From positions 1-8,203 of the forward strand of contig JARPAQ010000076.1 in the NCBI GenBank assembly GCA_029460375.1: a stretch of 8,203 nucleotides of DNA. The letters run 5' to 3'. Source of the stretch: Nitrososphaerota archaeon. Its GTDB lineage: Archaea > Thermoproteota > Nitrososphaeria > Nitrososphaerales > JACPRH01. The translations under genes were made by a program, and so were the position numbers. Position 1 is the stretch's first letter. Each line of letters begins with the position of its first letter. A model generated the notes under the pieces. The model did not search any database, was not told the DNA's origin, and worked only from the letters and a program-made list of their open reading frames with translations. Positions 1 to 6,385 of this stretch are shown here, one piece after another.

Positions 1-270
1 GCTCTTCATAACGAAATTCTGTATCGTAGGTTTCAAGACCCACATGGTATCGTGGAGGCTGGTAGATACGGGGGAACCATACTTCAATCCTATGAGAGAA
101 TCGATATCAACTATGCCTCTATGGGTGTGAAACTGTTTGCCCCGTTCAACTTTGATGAGCCAGTTCTTCCGCTTGTTAAGAAATATGAGTGTGTAATCAC
201 CTTCTTTGACGAGGTTGGCTGTAGGCAAGTTCCATCGCATAGTAAGTTCTATCTCCATGATATATGCTAA
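1..270 (+). CDS. 3' end of an unrecognised protein (5' truncated by window edge)
   Basis: An open frame runs from base 1 (codon GCT) to a TAA at 268-270, giving 89 residues without a stop, so the real start lies outside the window. A GTG at 52 is available but the reading upstream of it looks equally protein-like (LHNEILYRRFQDPHG), so I treat the gene as cut rather than starting there. The visible tail is soluble and mixed alpha/beta in character, with a Gly-rich turn (GRYGG, residues 20-24), a SYERIDINY stretch, and a hydrophobic strand-like segment (VITFFDEVG) before the end SKFYLHDIC. There is no signal peptide, membrane segment or cysteine cluster. I do not recognise the family and assign no function. 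It is followed by an AT-rich gap with a TATA-like box, which suggests the next gene has its own promoter. Confidence 0.6.
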   Translation, partial: ALHNEILYRRFQDPHGIVEAGRYGGTILQSYERIDINYASMGVKLFAPFNFDEPVLPLVKKYECVITFFDEVGCRQVPSHSKFYLHDIC

Positions 271-293
271 ACTTTTCCTTGCCGAATAAACCA

Positions 294-301
294 TTAAATA
301 T
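294..301 (+). promoter_or_regulatory. TATA-like box for the TRAM gene
   Basis: The element TTAAATAT sits in the gap after the TAA at 268-270. An archaeal TATA box here would place the transcript start near 320-327, giving a leader of roughly 40 bases with a Shine-Dalgarno-like GAGGTGA at 349-355. Assigned by composition and spacing only. Confidence 0.4.
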
Positions 302-366
302 CGAAAAATCTTCTGGGTGGTGCGAAGATTGTTCTTCAAGTCGTCTGCGAGGTGAAAACGGAAAGA

Positions 367-636
367 ATGGAAAACGATGAAGCAAGCACGAAGGATACGG
401 GTCAAGAGGGATCAGGGTTTGGAGATCGAAGATTTCCGAGATCATACTTCATGCCGAAGCCTGTGAAGGTGGGCGAGGAGATGGATGTCGATATAACTGA
501 AATGAGTCGTAAGGGAGACGGTATGACTAGAATCAAAGGATATGTTGTCTTTATACCGAATACAAAGGAAGGAGACAACGTAAAGATCAAGATAACCCAG
601 ATTAGACCTAACCATGCTATAGGCGAAATAGTATAG
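367..636 (+). CDS. Small stand-alone TRAM-domain RNA-binding protein
   Basis: This is a short cytoplasmic protein of about 89 residues. Its C-terminal 55 or so residues form a TRAM beta-barrel: PVKVGEEMDVDI, then SRKGDGMTRIKGYVVFIP, then GDNVKIKITQI and the closing HAIGEIV. TRAM domains bind structured RNA. Stand-alone archaeal copies are regarded as RNA-chaperone or cold-shock-like proteins, and fused copies occur in tRNA-modifying enzymes. The first 30 or so residues are charged and probably disordered. I prefer ATG 367 because GAGGTGA at 349-355 lies 11 bases upstream and matches the 16S 3' end well. An in-frame GTG at 352 lies inside that motif and would add five residues. The stop is TAG (634-636). 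Reading through it would add 30 residues unlike a TRAM protein before a TAA at 724, so TAG acts as a genuine stop here. The family call is firm; the RNA target is unknown. Confidence 0.88.
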   Translation: MENDEASTKDTGQEGSGFGDRRFPRSYFMPKPVKVGEEMDVDITEMSRKGDGMTRIKGYVVFIPNTKEGDNVKIKITQIRPNHAIGEIV

Positions 637-711
637 ACAGAAACCAGCAGGTATCGTGTGTCTACAATGCTTCAGCATGGCTGCAAAAGTGACTTAGGCA
701 CACCATTATTT

Positions 712-720
712 TTTATAAAT
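712..720 (+). promoter_or_regulatory. TATA-like box for the RidA-family gene
   Basis: TTTATAAAT lies in an AT-rich gap after the TRAM gene. Its centre at about 716 predicts a transcript start near 742, leaving a leader of about 20 bases before the TTG at 761. No other convincing element lies in the gap. Confidence 0.5.
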
Positions 721-760
721 AATTAAACCCCCTAGATTATACTATTATCGTGAAGATGCT

Positions 761-1339
761 TTGTACGAAGAAAGGTTAAGACAGAAAGGAATAATTCTAC
801 CTGAACCGCCTAAACCCATAGGAACCTATCTGCCTGCAGTAAGAAGCGGCAATATACTATTTGTGTCGGGAATGATACCGAAGATAGCTGGGCGGACATC
901 TCCAAAAGGTAGGATAGGAAGAGAACTTACCTCACAAGAAGGATATGAAGCAGCCCGACTGTGCGCGCTTAACGCGTTAGCCGTGGCAAGAACTGAGATG
1001 GGAAGCCTTGACAAGATAAGCCGAGTCATTAAGGTTGTAGGGTATGTAGCTTCGAGAGAAGCATTCGCTGATCAATCCGTTGTCGTGAACGGTGCATCTG
1101 ATCTCCTAGTCGATATATTCGGCGACAAAGGAAAGCATGCACGTGTATCTGTAGGTGTAGCGGAGCTCCCCGGAAATGTGCCTGTAGAGGTTGAGATAAC
1201 CTTTGAAGTCCAAGTTTCAGAAATAAAAGATGAGCCCGAAGTGGATAGTGTTCAGGAAGACCTTTTGAAGACGGCTGAAATGAAGAGAAAAGCGAAGACT
1301 CGAAGCAGAGGACCATACCGTAAAGCCGCTGTTGCATAA
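761..1339 (+). CDS. RidA/YjgF/UK114-family protein with basic C-terminal tail
   Basis: This is a RidA-superfamily protein. The family includes enamine/imine deaminases that clear reactive 2-aminoacrylate made by PLP enzymes, though several subfamilies lack that activity. The opening YEERLRQKGIILPEPPKP, the segment YLPAVRSGNILFVSGMIP (residues 27-44) and the closing VAELPGNVPVEVEITFEV are typical of the roughly 150-residue 'YjgF-like 1' subgroup. The canonical C-terminal pattern with the catalytic Arg is replaced here by a VSVGVAELPGNVPVEVE version, so deaminase activity is not assured. The start is TTG, since no in-frame ATG or GTG exists before about residue 39. A tail of about 35 residues, acidic then strongly basic (KRKAKTRSRGPYRK), extends past the usual end to 192 residues. 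The gene lies 50 bases upstream of glycyl-tRNA synthetase on the same strand; co-transcription is possible but not shown. Confidence 0.88.
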   Translation: MYEERLRQKGIILPEPPKPIGTYLPAVRSGNILFVSGMIPKIAGRTSPKGRIGRELTSQEGYEAARLCALNALAVARTEMGSLDKISRVIKVVGYVASREAFADQSVVVNGASDLLVDIFGDKGKHARVSVGVAELPGNVPVEVEITFEVQVSEIKDEPEVDSVQEDLLKTAEMKRKAKTRSRGPYRKAAVA

Positions 1340-1342
1340 GGA

Positions 1343-1378
1343 GCAGATACTTTTAAGAGGACTCTCCTAAAAATCTGC
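1343..1378 (+). repeat. Imperfect inverted repeat before glycyl-tRNA synthetase
   Basis: GCAGAT (1343-1348) pairs with ATCTGC (1373-1378). Inside these arms TTTT (1351-1354) pairs with AAAA (1369-1372) and AGGA (1358-1361) with TCCT (1365-1368), leaving a three-base loop and a small bulge. It lies just after the RidA stop and ends 11 bases before ATG 1390. It could be a hairpin at the end of the upstream transcript, a leader hairpin, or a protein-binding site over the promoter, since TTTTAAG at 1351-1357 is itself TATA-like at a suitable distance from the start. Confidence 0.45.
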
Positions 1379-1389
1379 AAGAGACAAAG

Positions 1390-2853
1390 ATGAACTACGA
1401 CGATGTGATGAGGCTAGCGCTTGAGCGAGGATTCTACGCACCTAGCTGTGAAATCTACGCAGACGCACCAGCAGGCTTCTGGGAGTACGGGCCGCTGGGT
1501 ACAGCTTTCAGAAATAGGTTTGTGGAGCTGTGGCGAAGGGAGATAGTGAGGAGAGATGGTATGGTGGAGATAGATGGTTCGCAAGTTATGTCTAAAAACG
1601 TCTTTGTAGCTTCGGGTCATCTTGAAAACTTTGGAGATCCTGTAGGTTCCTGCTGCTAGTGCGGATTGACGGTCAGAGCGGACAGGTTGATCTCTGAGAA
1701 GACTGGAGAAATAATTCCTGAGCGGCTTGGAGAGGAGGAGTATAACCGTCTCTTGCAGGAGAATAGTATCCGTTGCCCTAAATGTGGTGGTGAGCTTGGG
1801 GCGGTTTCGAAGTTCAATATGATGTTTAGAGTTGGTGTTGGAGCTGGGGGTGAAGATGCTTACCTTAGACCTGAGACTTGTCAGAGTATATTTGTAGATT
1901 TTCCGAGGCTCTATAAGATTATGAGGGGTAAGCTGCCTTTTCCGGTTGCTCAGTTGGGTAAGAGCTTTAGAAACGAAATATCTCCCCGCCAGAGCCTGAT
2001 GAGGCTGAGAGAGTTCTATCAAGCTGAGATAGAGGTCTTCTTCAACCCGGATAGAGTAGATGATTTTGAAATGTTTGAAGGTGTGAAGAATTACACGCTG
2101 AGGCTTATGGAAGATGATCAGGTGAAGGAGATACCTTGTGAACAGGCTGTAGAGGAAGGTCAAATACCTAACAGATTGGTCGGATACTACCTTGCTGTAA
2201 TGCAGCAGTTCTACGAGACCGCCGGGATAGATATGAAGAGACTAAGGTTAAGGAGGCTAAGCGAAGAGGAGAAGGCTTTCTACGCGAAGGTGGCGTTTGA
2301 TCTGGAGGTTGAGACTAGTCTAGGCTGGATAGAGCTTGTAGCCTGCAATGATAGGAGTGACTATGATCTTAAGAGGCATGCTGAAGTGAGCAGAAAAGAT
2401 ATGACAGTTATGGATGGAGAGGATAAGGTTCTGCCTAGTATCTTTGAGCTCTCTATGGGTGTCGATAGAAGTCTCTACTGCATTATGGAGCATTCATTTG
2501 TTAAGGAGGACAAAAGGAATATGTTGAAGCTGAAGCGGTATCTAGCGCCTATACAGGTGGGAGTATTTCCACTTGTGAATAAAGACGAGTTGCCAAGTAA
2601 AGCTAGAGAGGTTCATAATATTTTGAAGAAGGAGTTTCAGACCTTCTACGACGTATCAGGCTCTATAGGGCGTAGATATCGAAGGCTGGATGAAGTGGGT
2701 GCTCCTTTGGGGGTAACCATAGATTACGACACCGTGAAGGATGATACGGTGACCCTTAGAGATAGGGATAGAATGCAGCAGATACGAGTAAAGATATCTG
2801 AACTATTGTCGAAAATTAGAAGATTCTATCAGGGAGAAGAGCTATTCAGATAA
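1390..2853 (+). CDS. glyS: Glycyl-tRNA synthetase (class II, archaeal type) with in-frame TAG at codon 90
   Basis: The product charges tRNA-Gly with glycine in the cytoplasm. Read through one TAG, the frame encodes 487 positions, close to the 500-570 usual for the dimeric single-chain type. Visible elements are the N-terminal ERGF...FWEYGPLG block (12-37), motif 1 around 38-70, a zinc knuckle C88/C91 and C129/C132, LRPETCQ (159-165), motif 2 FRNEISPRQ (193-201) followed by LREFYQAE, motif 3 near 349-362 (SMGVDRS), and an anticodon-binding domain from about 385 (LAPIQVGVFPL). The start is ATG 1390. Codon 90 is TAG (1657-1659), inside the first CxxC (C88-C-stop-C91), where relatives usually have Lys or Arg. 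Both sides are in the same frame and fully conserved in style, so this is not an indel. Options are recoding (for example pyrrolysine or a suppressor tRNA), restart at TTG 1666, a recent nonsense mutation, or a base-call error. The 3' end overlaps the convergent DUF92 gene by 8 bases. Confidence 0.9.
1657..1659 (+). other. In-frame amber codon interrupting glyS
   Basis: TAG lies between TGC TGC and TGC GGA. Frame is preserved before and after: codons from ATG 1390 and from TTG 1666 are in the same phase. A single base change from AAG (Lys) or CAG (Gln) would produce it. Two other genes in the window end in TAG, so amber normally terminates here. Confidence 0.9.
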
Positions 2854-3655
2854 TATACGTGATAACAACAGCCACTAATGCACCTATAATTGTGGAAAGA
2901 AAGTTCACAACATTATTCCCAATGAATTTTACCCTCTTTATTCTTACCGTAGGCACATTATGATGAGTTCCCCCTTCTGTTATAACACCGCAGACGACAC
3001 ACCTATTCATACCTTGAACAGTAGCGCCTAGAAAGCTGTCAATGTGAGAGCCGGCGAAACCACTTAAGAGAGTTATCAAAATCACTCCGGCAAAAGACCC
3101 ATCTAAAAATCCGAGTAGAACCGCTGTAATGCCTATGAGAAGGCTACCTGCGACTACCATAAGCTCGCCGAGAAGAGAGACACCGCCAGAAGTACCTGCC
3201 CCGACCTTTTTACGAAGATTAGTGATAAGACGAGGTCTAGACCTGCTTAAGAGACCTATCTCCGTAGCCAAGGTATCCGCCATAGAAGTCGCCATAGCTC
3301 CCAGAAAGGCAGCTGAAAAGATAATATCATCTGATAAAAGACCGGCCAGAATAGCTGCAGCTGCTACACCACCATTAGCAAATGTGTTCCTCCAACCTCT
3401 TGCGCCACCTTTCTCCTGACCAAAGCCTAACCGTCTCTTGTAATCGTATCTTAAGCGGGTCGAGAAGGCTGAAACTATGAAAAAGACCATTATTATGACC
3501 AGCCCAGGCCAACCACCTCCTGCAAGTATGATGCCGCCTACCGCTATTCCCGCTATCAAACCACTGATATCTAGAGATTTCAGCCTGTACGCTACAAAAG
3601 CCAGAAGGCTAATTATTACCAGCCCTAGGGCCATTTCAGAAGAAGATACAGGCAT
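2846..3655 (-). CDS. DUF92 family integral membrane protein (phytyl-phosphate-kinase-like)
   Basis: This 269-residue membrane protein belongs to the DUF92 (TIGR00297-type) family. The plant member VTE6 acts as a phytyl-phosphate kinase, and archaeal members are thought to act on isoprenoid phosphates, though this is largely untested. Hydrophobic segments lie near residues 8-22, 30-65, 95-125, 160-185, 188-205 and 248-269. Conserved family features are visible: GWRNTFANGG (about 87-96), the polar ADTLATEIG segment (126-134), the VGAGTSGGVS loop, and GSHIDSFLGATVQG (about 203-216), followed by a C-x-x-C (CVVC). The start is ATG 3655. It lies 55 bases downstream of the XRE regulator on the same strand. 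Its stop (TGA) overlaps the end of glyS by 8 bases. Membrane-lipid isoprenoid metabolism or salvage is the likely setting, inferred from the family only. Confidence 0.88.
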   Translation of the reverse strand: MPVSSSEMALGLVIISLLAFVAYRLKSLDISGLIAGIAVGGIILAGGGWPGLVIIMVFFIVSAFSTRLRYDYKRRLGFGQEKGGARGWRNTFANGGVAAAAILAGLLSDDIIFSAAFLGAMATSMADTLATEIGLLSRSRPRLITNLRKKVGAGTSGGVSLLGELMVVAGSLLIGITAVLLGFLDGSFAGVILITLLSGFAGSHIDSFLGATVQGMNRCVVCGVITEGGTHHNVPTVRIKRVKFIGNNVVNFLSTIIGALVAVVITYII

Positions 3656-3689
3656 AGTGTGGTTCGCTTCCTTTAACCAAACGGCTCTT

Positions 3690-3710
3690 TATTGAAAAAC
3701 CTTTTTCAGA
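3690..3710 (-). terminator. Oligo-T / inverted-repeat signal after the XRE gene
   Basis: Just past the TAA at 3711-3713 the minus strand reads TGAAAAAGGTTTTTCA (3693-3708). The arms are a perfect 7-base inverted repeat and the second supplies a T5 run. Archaeal transcription often stops at short T tracts. The loop is only two bases, so T-tract termination is more likely than a bacterial-style hairpin. It may only attenuate readthrough into the DUF92 gene. Confidence 0.35.
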
Positions 3711-4400
3711 TTACAGCTTCTTGAACAGTCTGGAGAAATCCTCTTCTCGCGGTAATAATGAGAGCATCAGAACTATCTGTTCTCTTTCCGCAAGATCTAC
3801 GGCCATCTTATCCACAGTCTTGGGTCCATGAAGTATAACCATTCTAGGTTTGAACTGTGAGACTCGTATAGCCACGAGCGGCGAGCGTCCTAGACCAACT
3901 TTAGTGAAGACAAGTACACGTTCAGTGGTTGCACCGAATATCTTGTAGAAGTCGAAGCCTGATAAAGAGTATATTGTCCTTATGCTGTCAAGTATGGTGT
4001 AACCATATACGTTCTTATCAAGATATGGCTCTCCGGTAAGAACTCGCCCCTCAACCAGTTCAACTATGTCAGTTGCGGATACAGGTCTGCTGAACTCACC
4101 TATATCTAGGATAGCTGGTCTGTCTGGAGATTCAATGAGTCTTTCAAGAAACTTACCACGCTCACTGTCCAGCTTTATGAGAGCTTCAATGTAGCGTTTG
4201 ACAAAGGCGATACCGGGTGAAGGACGCCTTCCGCTTTCATAGTCACTTAGAACTGAGGGAGATATCTTCATTACCTTCGCTAAATCAACCTGTTTTATCG
4301 AGAGCTTTTTACGCCAACTCTTCAGAGCCTCACTTGGACTCGGATTAGCGATCACACTCCCACCTATCTTTGATATTAGTTCTTCATTTATGGAGGACAT
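3711..4400 (-). CDS. XRE/Cro-type helix-turn-helix regulator with archaeal C-terminal domain
   Basis: This is a 229-residue predicted DNA-binding regulator. Residues 25-75 form an XRE helix-turn-helix: EALKSWRKKLSIKQVDLAKV, then the recognition segment ISPSVLSDYESGRRPSPG. The remaining 150 or so residues form a soluble domain. It contains a possible ligand- or partner-binding segment with VLTGEPYLDKNVYGYTILDS and a strand-rich part VLVFTKVGLGRSPLVAIRVS ending in MVILHGPKTVD. I recognise this architecture as a common archaeal regulator type, but do not know its ligand. The start is ATG 4400 and the stop is TAA. It diverges from a winged-helix gene across a 128-base gap that holds a perfect 12-base palindrome, so autoregulation or control of the neighbour is plausible. 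It may also be linked to the DUF92 gene just downstream on the same strand. Confidence 0.85.
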   Translation of the reverse strand: MSSINEELISKIGGSVIANPSPSEALKSWRKKLSIKQVDLAKVMKISPSVLSDYESGRRPSPGIAFVKRYIEALIKLDSERGKFLERLIESPDRPAILDIGEFSRPVSATDIVELVEGRVLTGEPYLDKNVYGYTILDSIRTIYSLSGFDFYKIFGATTERVLVFTKVGLGRSPLVAIRVSQFKPRMVILHGPKTVDKMAVDLAEREQIVLMLSLLPREEDFSRLFKKL

Positions 4401-4445
4401 AAGGTATACAGGCTCTTAATCGACTTGCATATTTCATCTTCTTTA

Positions 4446-4457
4446 AACCATATGGTT
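4446..4457. promoter_or_regulatory. Perfect 12-base palindrome, candidate operator
   Basis: AACCATATGGTT reads the same on both strands. It lies between two divergent regulatory genes, overlapping the edge of a TTTAAA element at 4442-4447 that could be the minus-strand TATA box of the XRE gene. An XRE dimer binding a short palindrome over its own promoter would fit, but this is inference from position and symmetry. Confidence 0.35.
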
Positions 4458-4501
4458 GCCTGAAAGCATGAGTTCACTTACGGTACTTTGAGAGTTTATC
4501 C

Positions 4502-4508
4502 TTAAATA
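4502..4508 (+). promoter_or_regulatory. TATA-like box giving a probable leaderless transcript
   Basis: TTAAATA is centred about 27 bases upstream of ATG 4532. That is the usual archaeal distance from TATA box to transcript start, so the mRNA probably begins at or next to the start codon. No Shine-Dalgarno motif precedes it (TTTAATTATTTTGTG), which agrees. Confidence 0.5.
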
Positions 4509-4531
4509 CTTTCAACTTTAATTATTTTGTG

Positions 4532-4852
4532 ATGGCGTACAGATCGAATGAGACTCTATTGTTAAAATATCTTGGCGCGAGCCCGATACTGCGAATTATA
4601 GACTTCTTCTTAGACAACCCGCTTTTAGACTATTCTAAGAATGAAATCGTGAAGAATCTTGCGATGGGTAGGGTGACATTCTTCAAGTATTGGCGGGAGC
4701 TGGAGAAGTCGGATGCTGTGAAGGTTACTAGACACGTTGGACGTGCTACGATGTACCAGTTGGATAGAGAGAATGACGTAGTGAAGCAGTTAATTAAGCT
4801 GGATATGGCTCTTGCTAGAAAAACGATGGAGAAGGCAGTGAAAGAATCTTAA
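4532..4852 (+). CDS. Small winged-helix DNA-binding protein
   Basis: This soluble protein of about 106 residues has one winged helix. Helices cover PILRIIDFFLDNPLLDYSKNEI and VKNLAMGRVTFFKYWRELEK, followed by the wing DAVKVTRHVGRATMYQLD, then a C-terminal helix DVVKQLIKLDMALARKTMEK that could serve in dimerisation. The pattern resembles ArsR/MarR-like single-domain regulators common in Nitrososphaeria-type archaea. I prefer ATG 4532 over the adjacent in-frame GTG 4529, because the TATA-like box at 4502-4508 predicts a transcript starting at that point. The stop is TAA. The gene is divergent from the XRE regulator and convergent with herA, 47 bases away. There are no metal-binding cysteines or obvious ligand site. 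Its targets are unknown. Confidence 0.8.
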   Translation: MAYRSNETLLLKYLGASPILRIIDFFLDNPLLDYSKNEIVKNLAMGRVTFFKYWRELEKSDAVKVTRHVGRATMYQLDRENDVVKQLIKLDMALARKTMEKAVKES

Positions 4853-4899
4853 AGACCAGTTACAGTAAGGCCTAGTTAGGACGTATATGACACAGAGAA

Positions 4900-6375
4900 T
4901 TATGAACTTTTTTGCACTGGGTACACTTCCTCTTTAGAGTCAAAGAAGAGCCTAGTCTCACCGAGGGTCAGCGCGTCCGTCTGAGATACCTTGACTACGA
5001 TAGGTAGGTTCGCCACTACTTTGCCGAGGGTTAGGCATGTTCTCTGAGGGAGAGTTCGCACCATCGATTTTACTGTTTCCGTGTCTATCATCGTGACTCT
5101 GGCTAGCTTCTCTAGATCTGTATCATTAGTGAAGTTGAAGAGGAATATGTTATCGACCTGCCGAAATATTTCGTCACCTATCGCGTCCGGCTGATTCGTT
5201 ATGAAAGTTGTGAAGATTCCGAAGTGCCTCATCCTTGTAACTATGTCATCCCAGTATGTCTCTCTTATATATAGGTGCGCCTCCTCCGCGAAGCGAAATA
5301 AAGGTGGGATGACTCGCTTCTCTAATAGCTCTACGAGCTTGCCTAGAAAGAGCTCCACAATCATTCGTCTTATGAGGGGTGAAACTCTTCCTAGAGATAT
5401 CAGCACTAATCCTCCATTTTTGAGCTGAGAGAAGATATCCTCAATCTTCAGTGACTTCTCATCTGAGAATAGCCCTGAAGAAAGCATAGTGTGAAACCTA
5501 GAGTATAAGGCATCACGAATAAACTCGTTGCAGCGTGAAGTTTGAATAAAATCGCCCAGAGAACGCATAGAGAGTGAGCCCTGAGCTTCAAGATGCTTCC
5601 ACATCCTTATGAACTCCCTGAGAGAGGCTCCTGGGATATCGAGTGTATGGCGAAGCAACCCTACTATCGAAGATAAGCCTAGGTATTTGAGGCTGAAAAC
5701 TAGAGAGTTTCCGGGAGACAATATGACGCTTTTATCTGCAGTTGTGCTGGGAGACCCGTCTCTATTCCAAGCTAGTCCGCCGTATTCGTTGTTAAGGTCG
5801 AAGATGAAGACATAGGCACCGTACTTCACTAGCTCTGTCGCTAAGAGCTTCGCTAGATGTGACTTTCCAGACTCCTTTCGACCTGTAATAACATTAAGCT
5901 GTCCGTCGAGCGACTCTGCAAAGATGTGAAGCATCTCTTTATCGCCAGCCTCACCCATCACAATCTCTCTTGAACCACTTTGACCCGCAAGCCGCATCAG
6001 CTCAGACGTAGGCATCTTTCTAATCCTCGCCTTCACCCGAGAAGGAAGCCATGATACGTTGGAAGTGAACCGATCACCATTGACGCTACCTCTTATCTTG
6101 CACTTCAATAACCGTATATCACGTATAAGGTGAGAAATGGTGTTTATCTGCAGAGGATCGCTCTCCACACCATTGGCAGACGCCTTCATCACCTCATCTC
6201 GCACCATATCTTCAACCATACTCGGATGATCTAGGTAGCGCTCGTCACATATCTGAACTACCAGTTCGCCGTTTTGCTCCTTGTCTTCGATAACTATGTA
6301 GTCACCTATGAGGATCTTTTCCGACGGTAGTGCTATTATAGATACGTCGTCTCCGATCTTTTCAACTATCTTCAA
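4900..6375 (-). CDS. herA: HerA-type hexameric DNA translocase ATPase
   Basis: This is a 491-residue member of the HerA/FtsK ATPase superfamily. With NurA it translocates on DNA and processes ends for recombinational repair. Residues 1-110 or so form the N-terminal beta-barrel (HAS-like). Walker A is GRKESGKS (165-172), the HerA-type DLNNEYGG block is at 193-200, Walker B is LFRFAEEAH (359-367), and a sensor-like TFITNQPDAI lies at 390-399. The middle part (about 230-320) is a helical insertion, as in other HerA proteins. Walker B reads EEAH, with Glu in the place often held by Asp. The start is TTG at 6375, because no in-frame ATG or GTG lies between it and a TGA at 6406-6408. GAGG (6382-6385 on the minus strand) lies 6 bases upstream as a Shine-Dalgarno site. 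The gene is 10 bases downstream of nurA, a two-gene operon. A defence-type HerA pairing is possible but less likely, since the partner is a NurA. Confidence 0.88.
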   Translation of the reverse strand: MKIVEKIGDDVSIIALPSEKILIGDYIVIEDKEQNGELVVQICDERYLDHPSMVEDMVRDEVMKASANGVESDPLQINTISHLIRDIRLLKCKIRGSVNGDRFTSNVSWLPSRVKARIRKMPTSELMRLAGQSGSREIVMGEAGDKEMLHIFAESLDGQLNVITGRKESGKSHLAKLLATELVKYGAYVFIFDLNNEYGGLAWNRDGSPSTTADKSVILSPGNSLVFSLKYLGLSSIVGLLRHTLDIPGASLREFIRMWKHLEAQGSLSMRSLGDFIQTSRCNEFIRDALYSRFHTMLSSGLFSDEKSLKIEDIFSQLKNGGLVLISLGRVSPLIRRMIVELFLGKLVELLEKRVIPPLFRFAEEAHLYIRETYWDDIVTRMRHFGIFTTFITNQPDAIGDEIFRQVDNIFLFNFTNDTDLEKLARVTMIDTETVKSMVRTLPQRTCLTLGKVVANLPIVVKVSQTDALTLGETRLFFDSKEEVYPVQKSS

Positions 6376-6385
6376 CTTAGTGGCC

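Noticed and set aside
634..726. Readthrough of the TRAM gene's TAG to the TAA at 724 as evidence for general amber recoding
   Set aside because: The 30 extra residues pass through an AT-rich promoter stretch and the TRAM fold ends naturally before the TAG.
1029..1337. Minus-strand frame of about 100 codons opposite the RidA gene
   Set aside because: Antisense to a recognised family protein, with no domain-like pattern of its own.
1414..2163. Long minus-strand open frame of about 249 codons opposite glyS
   Set aside because: It lies antisense to well-conserved synthetase motifs, and its composition is typical of a shadow frame. The plus-strand reading has catalytic motifs in order.
2846..2853. 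Eight-base overlap of the glyS and DUF92 3' ends
   Set aside because: Short convergent overlaps are common in compact archaeal genomes and need no special explanation.
4871..4880. CCTAGTTAGG inverted repeat between the convergent winged-helix and herA genes as a terminator
   Set aside because: Four-base arms with a two-base loop and no adjoining T tract; too weak to call.
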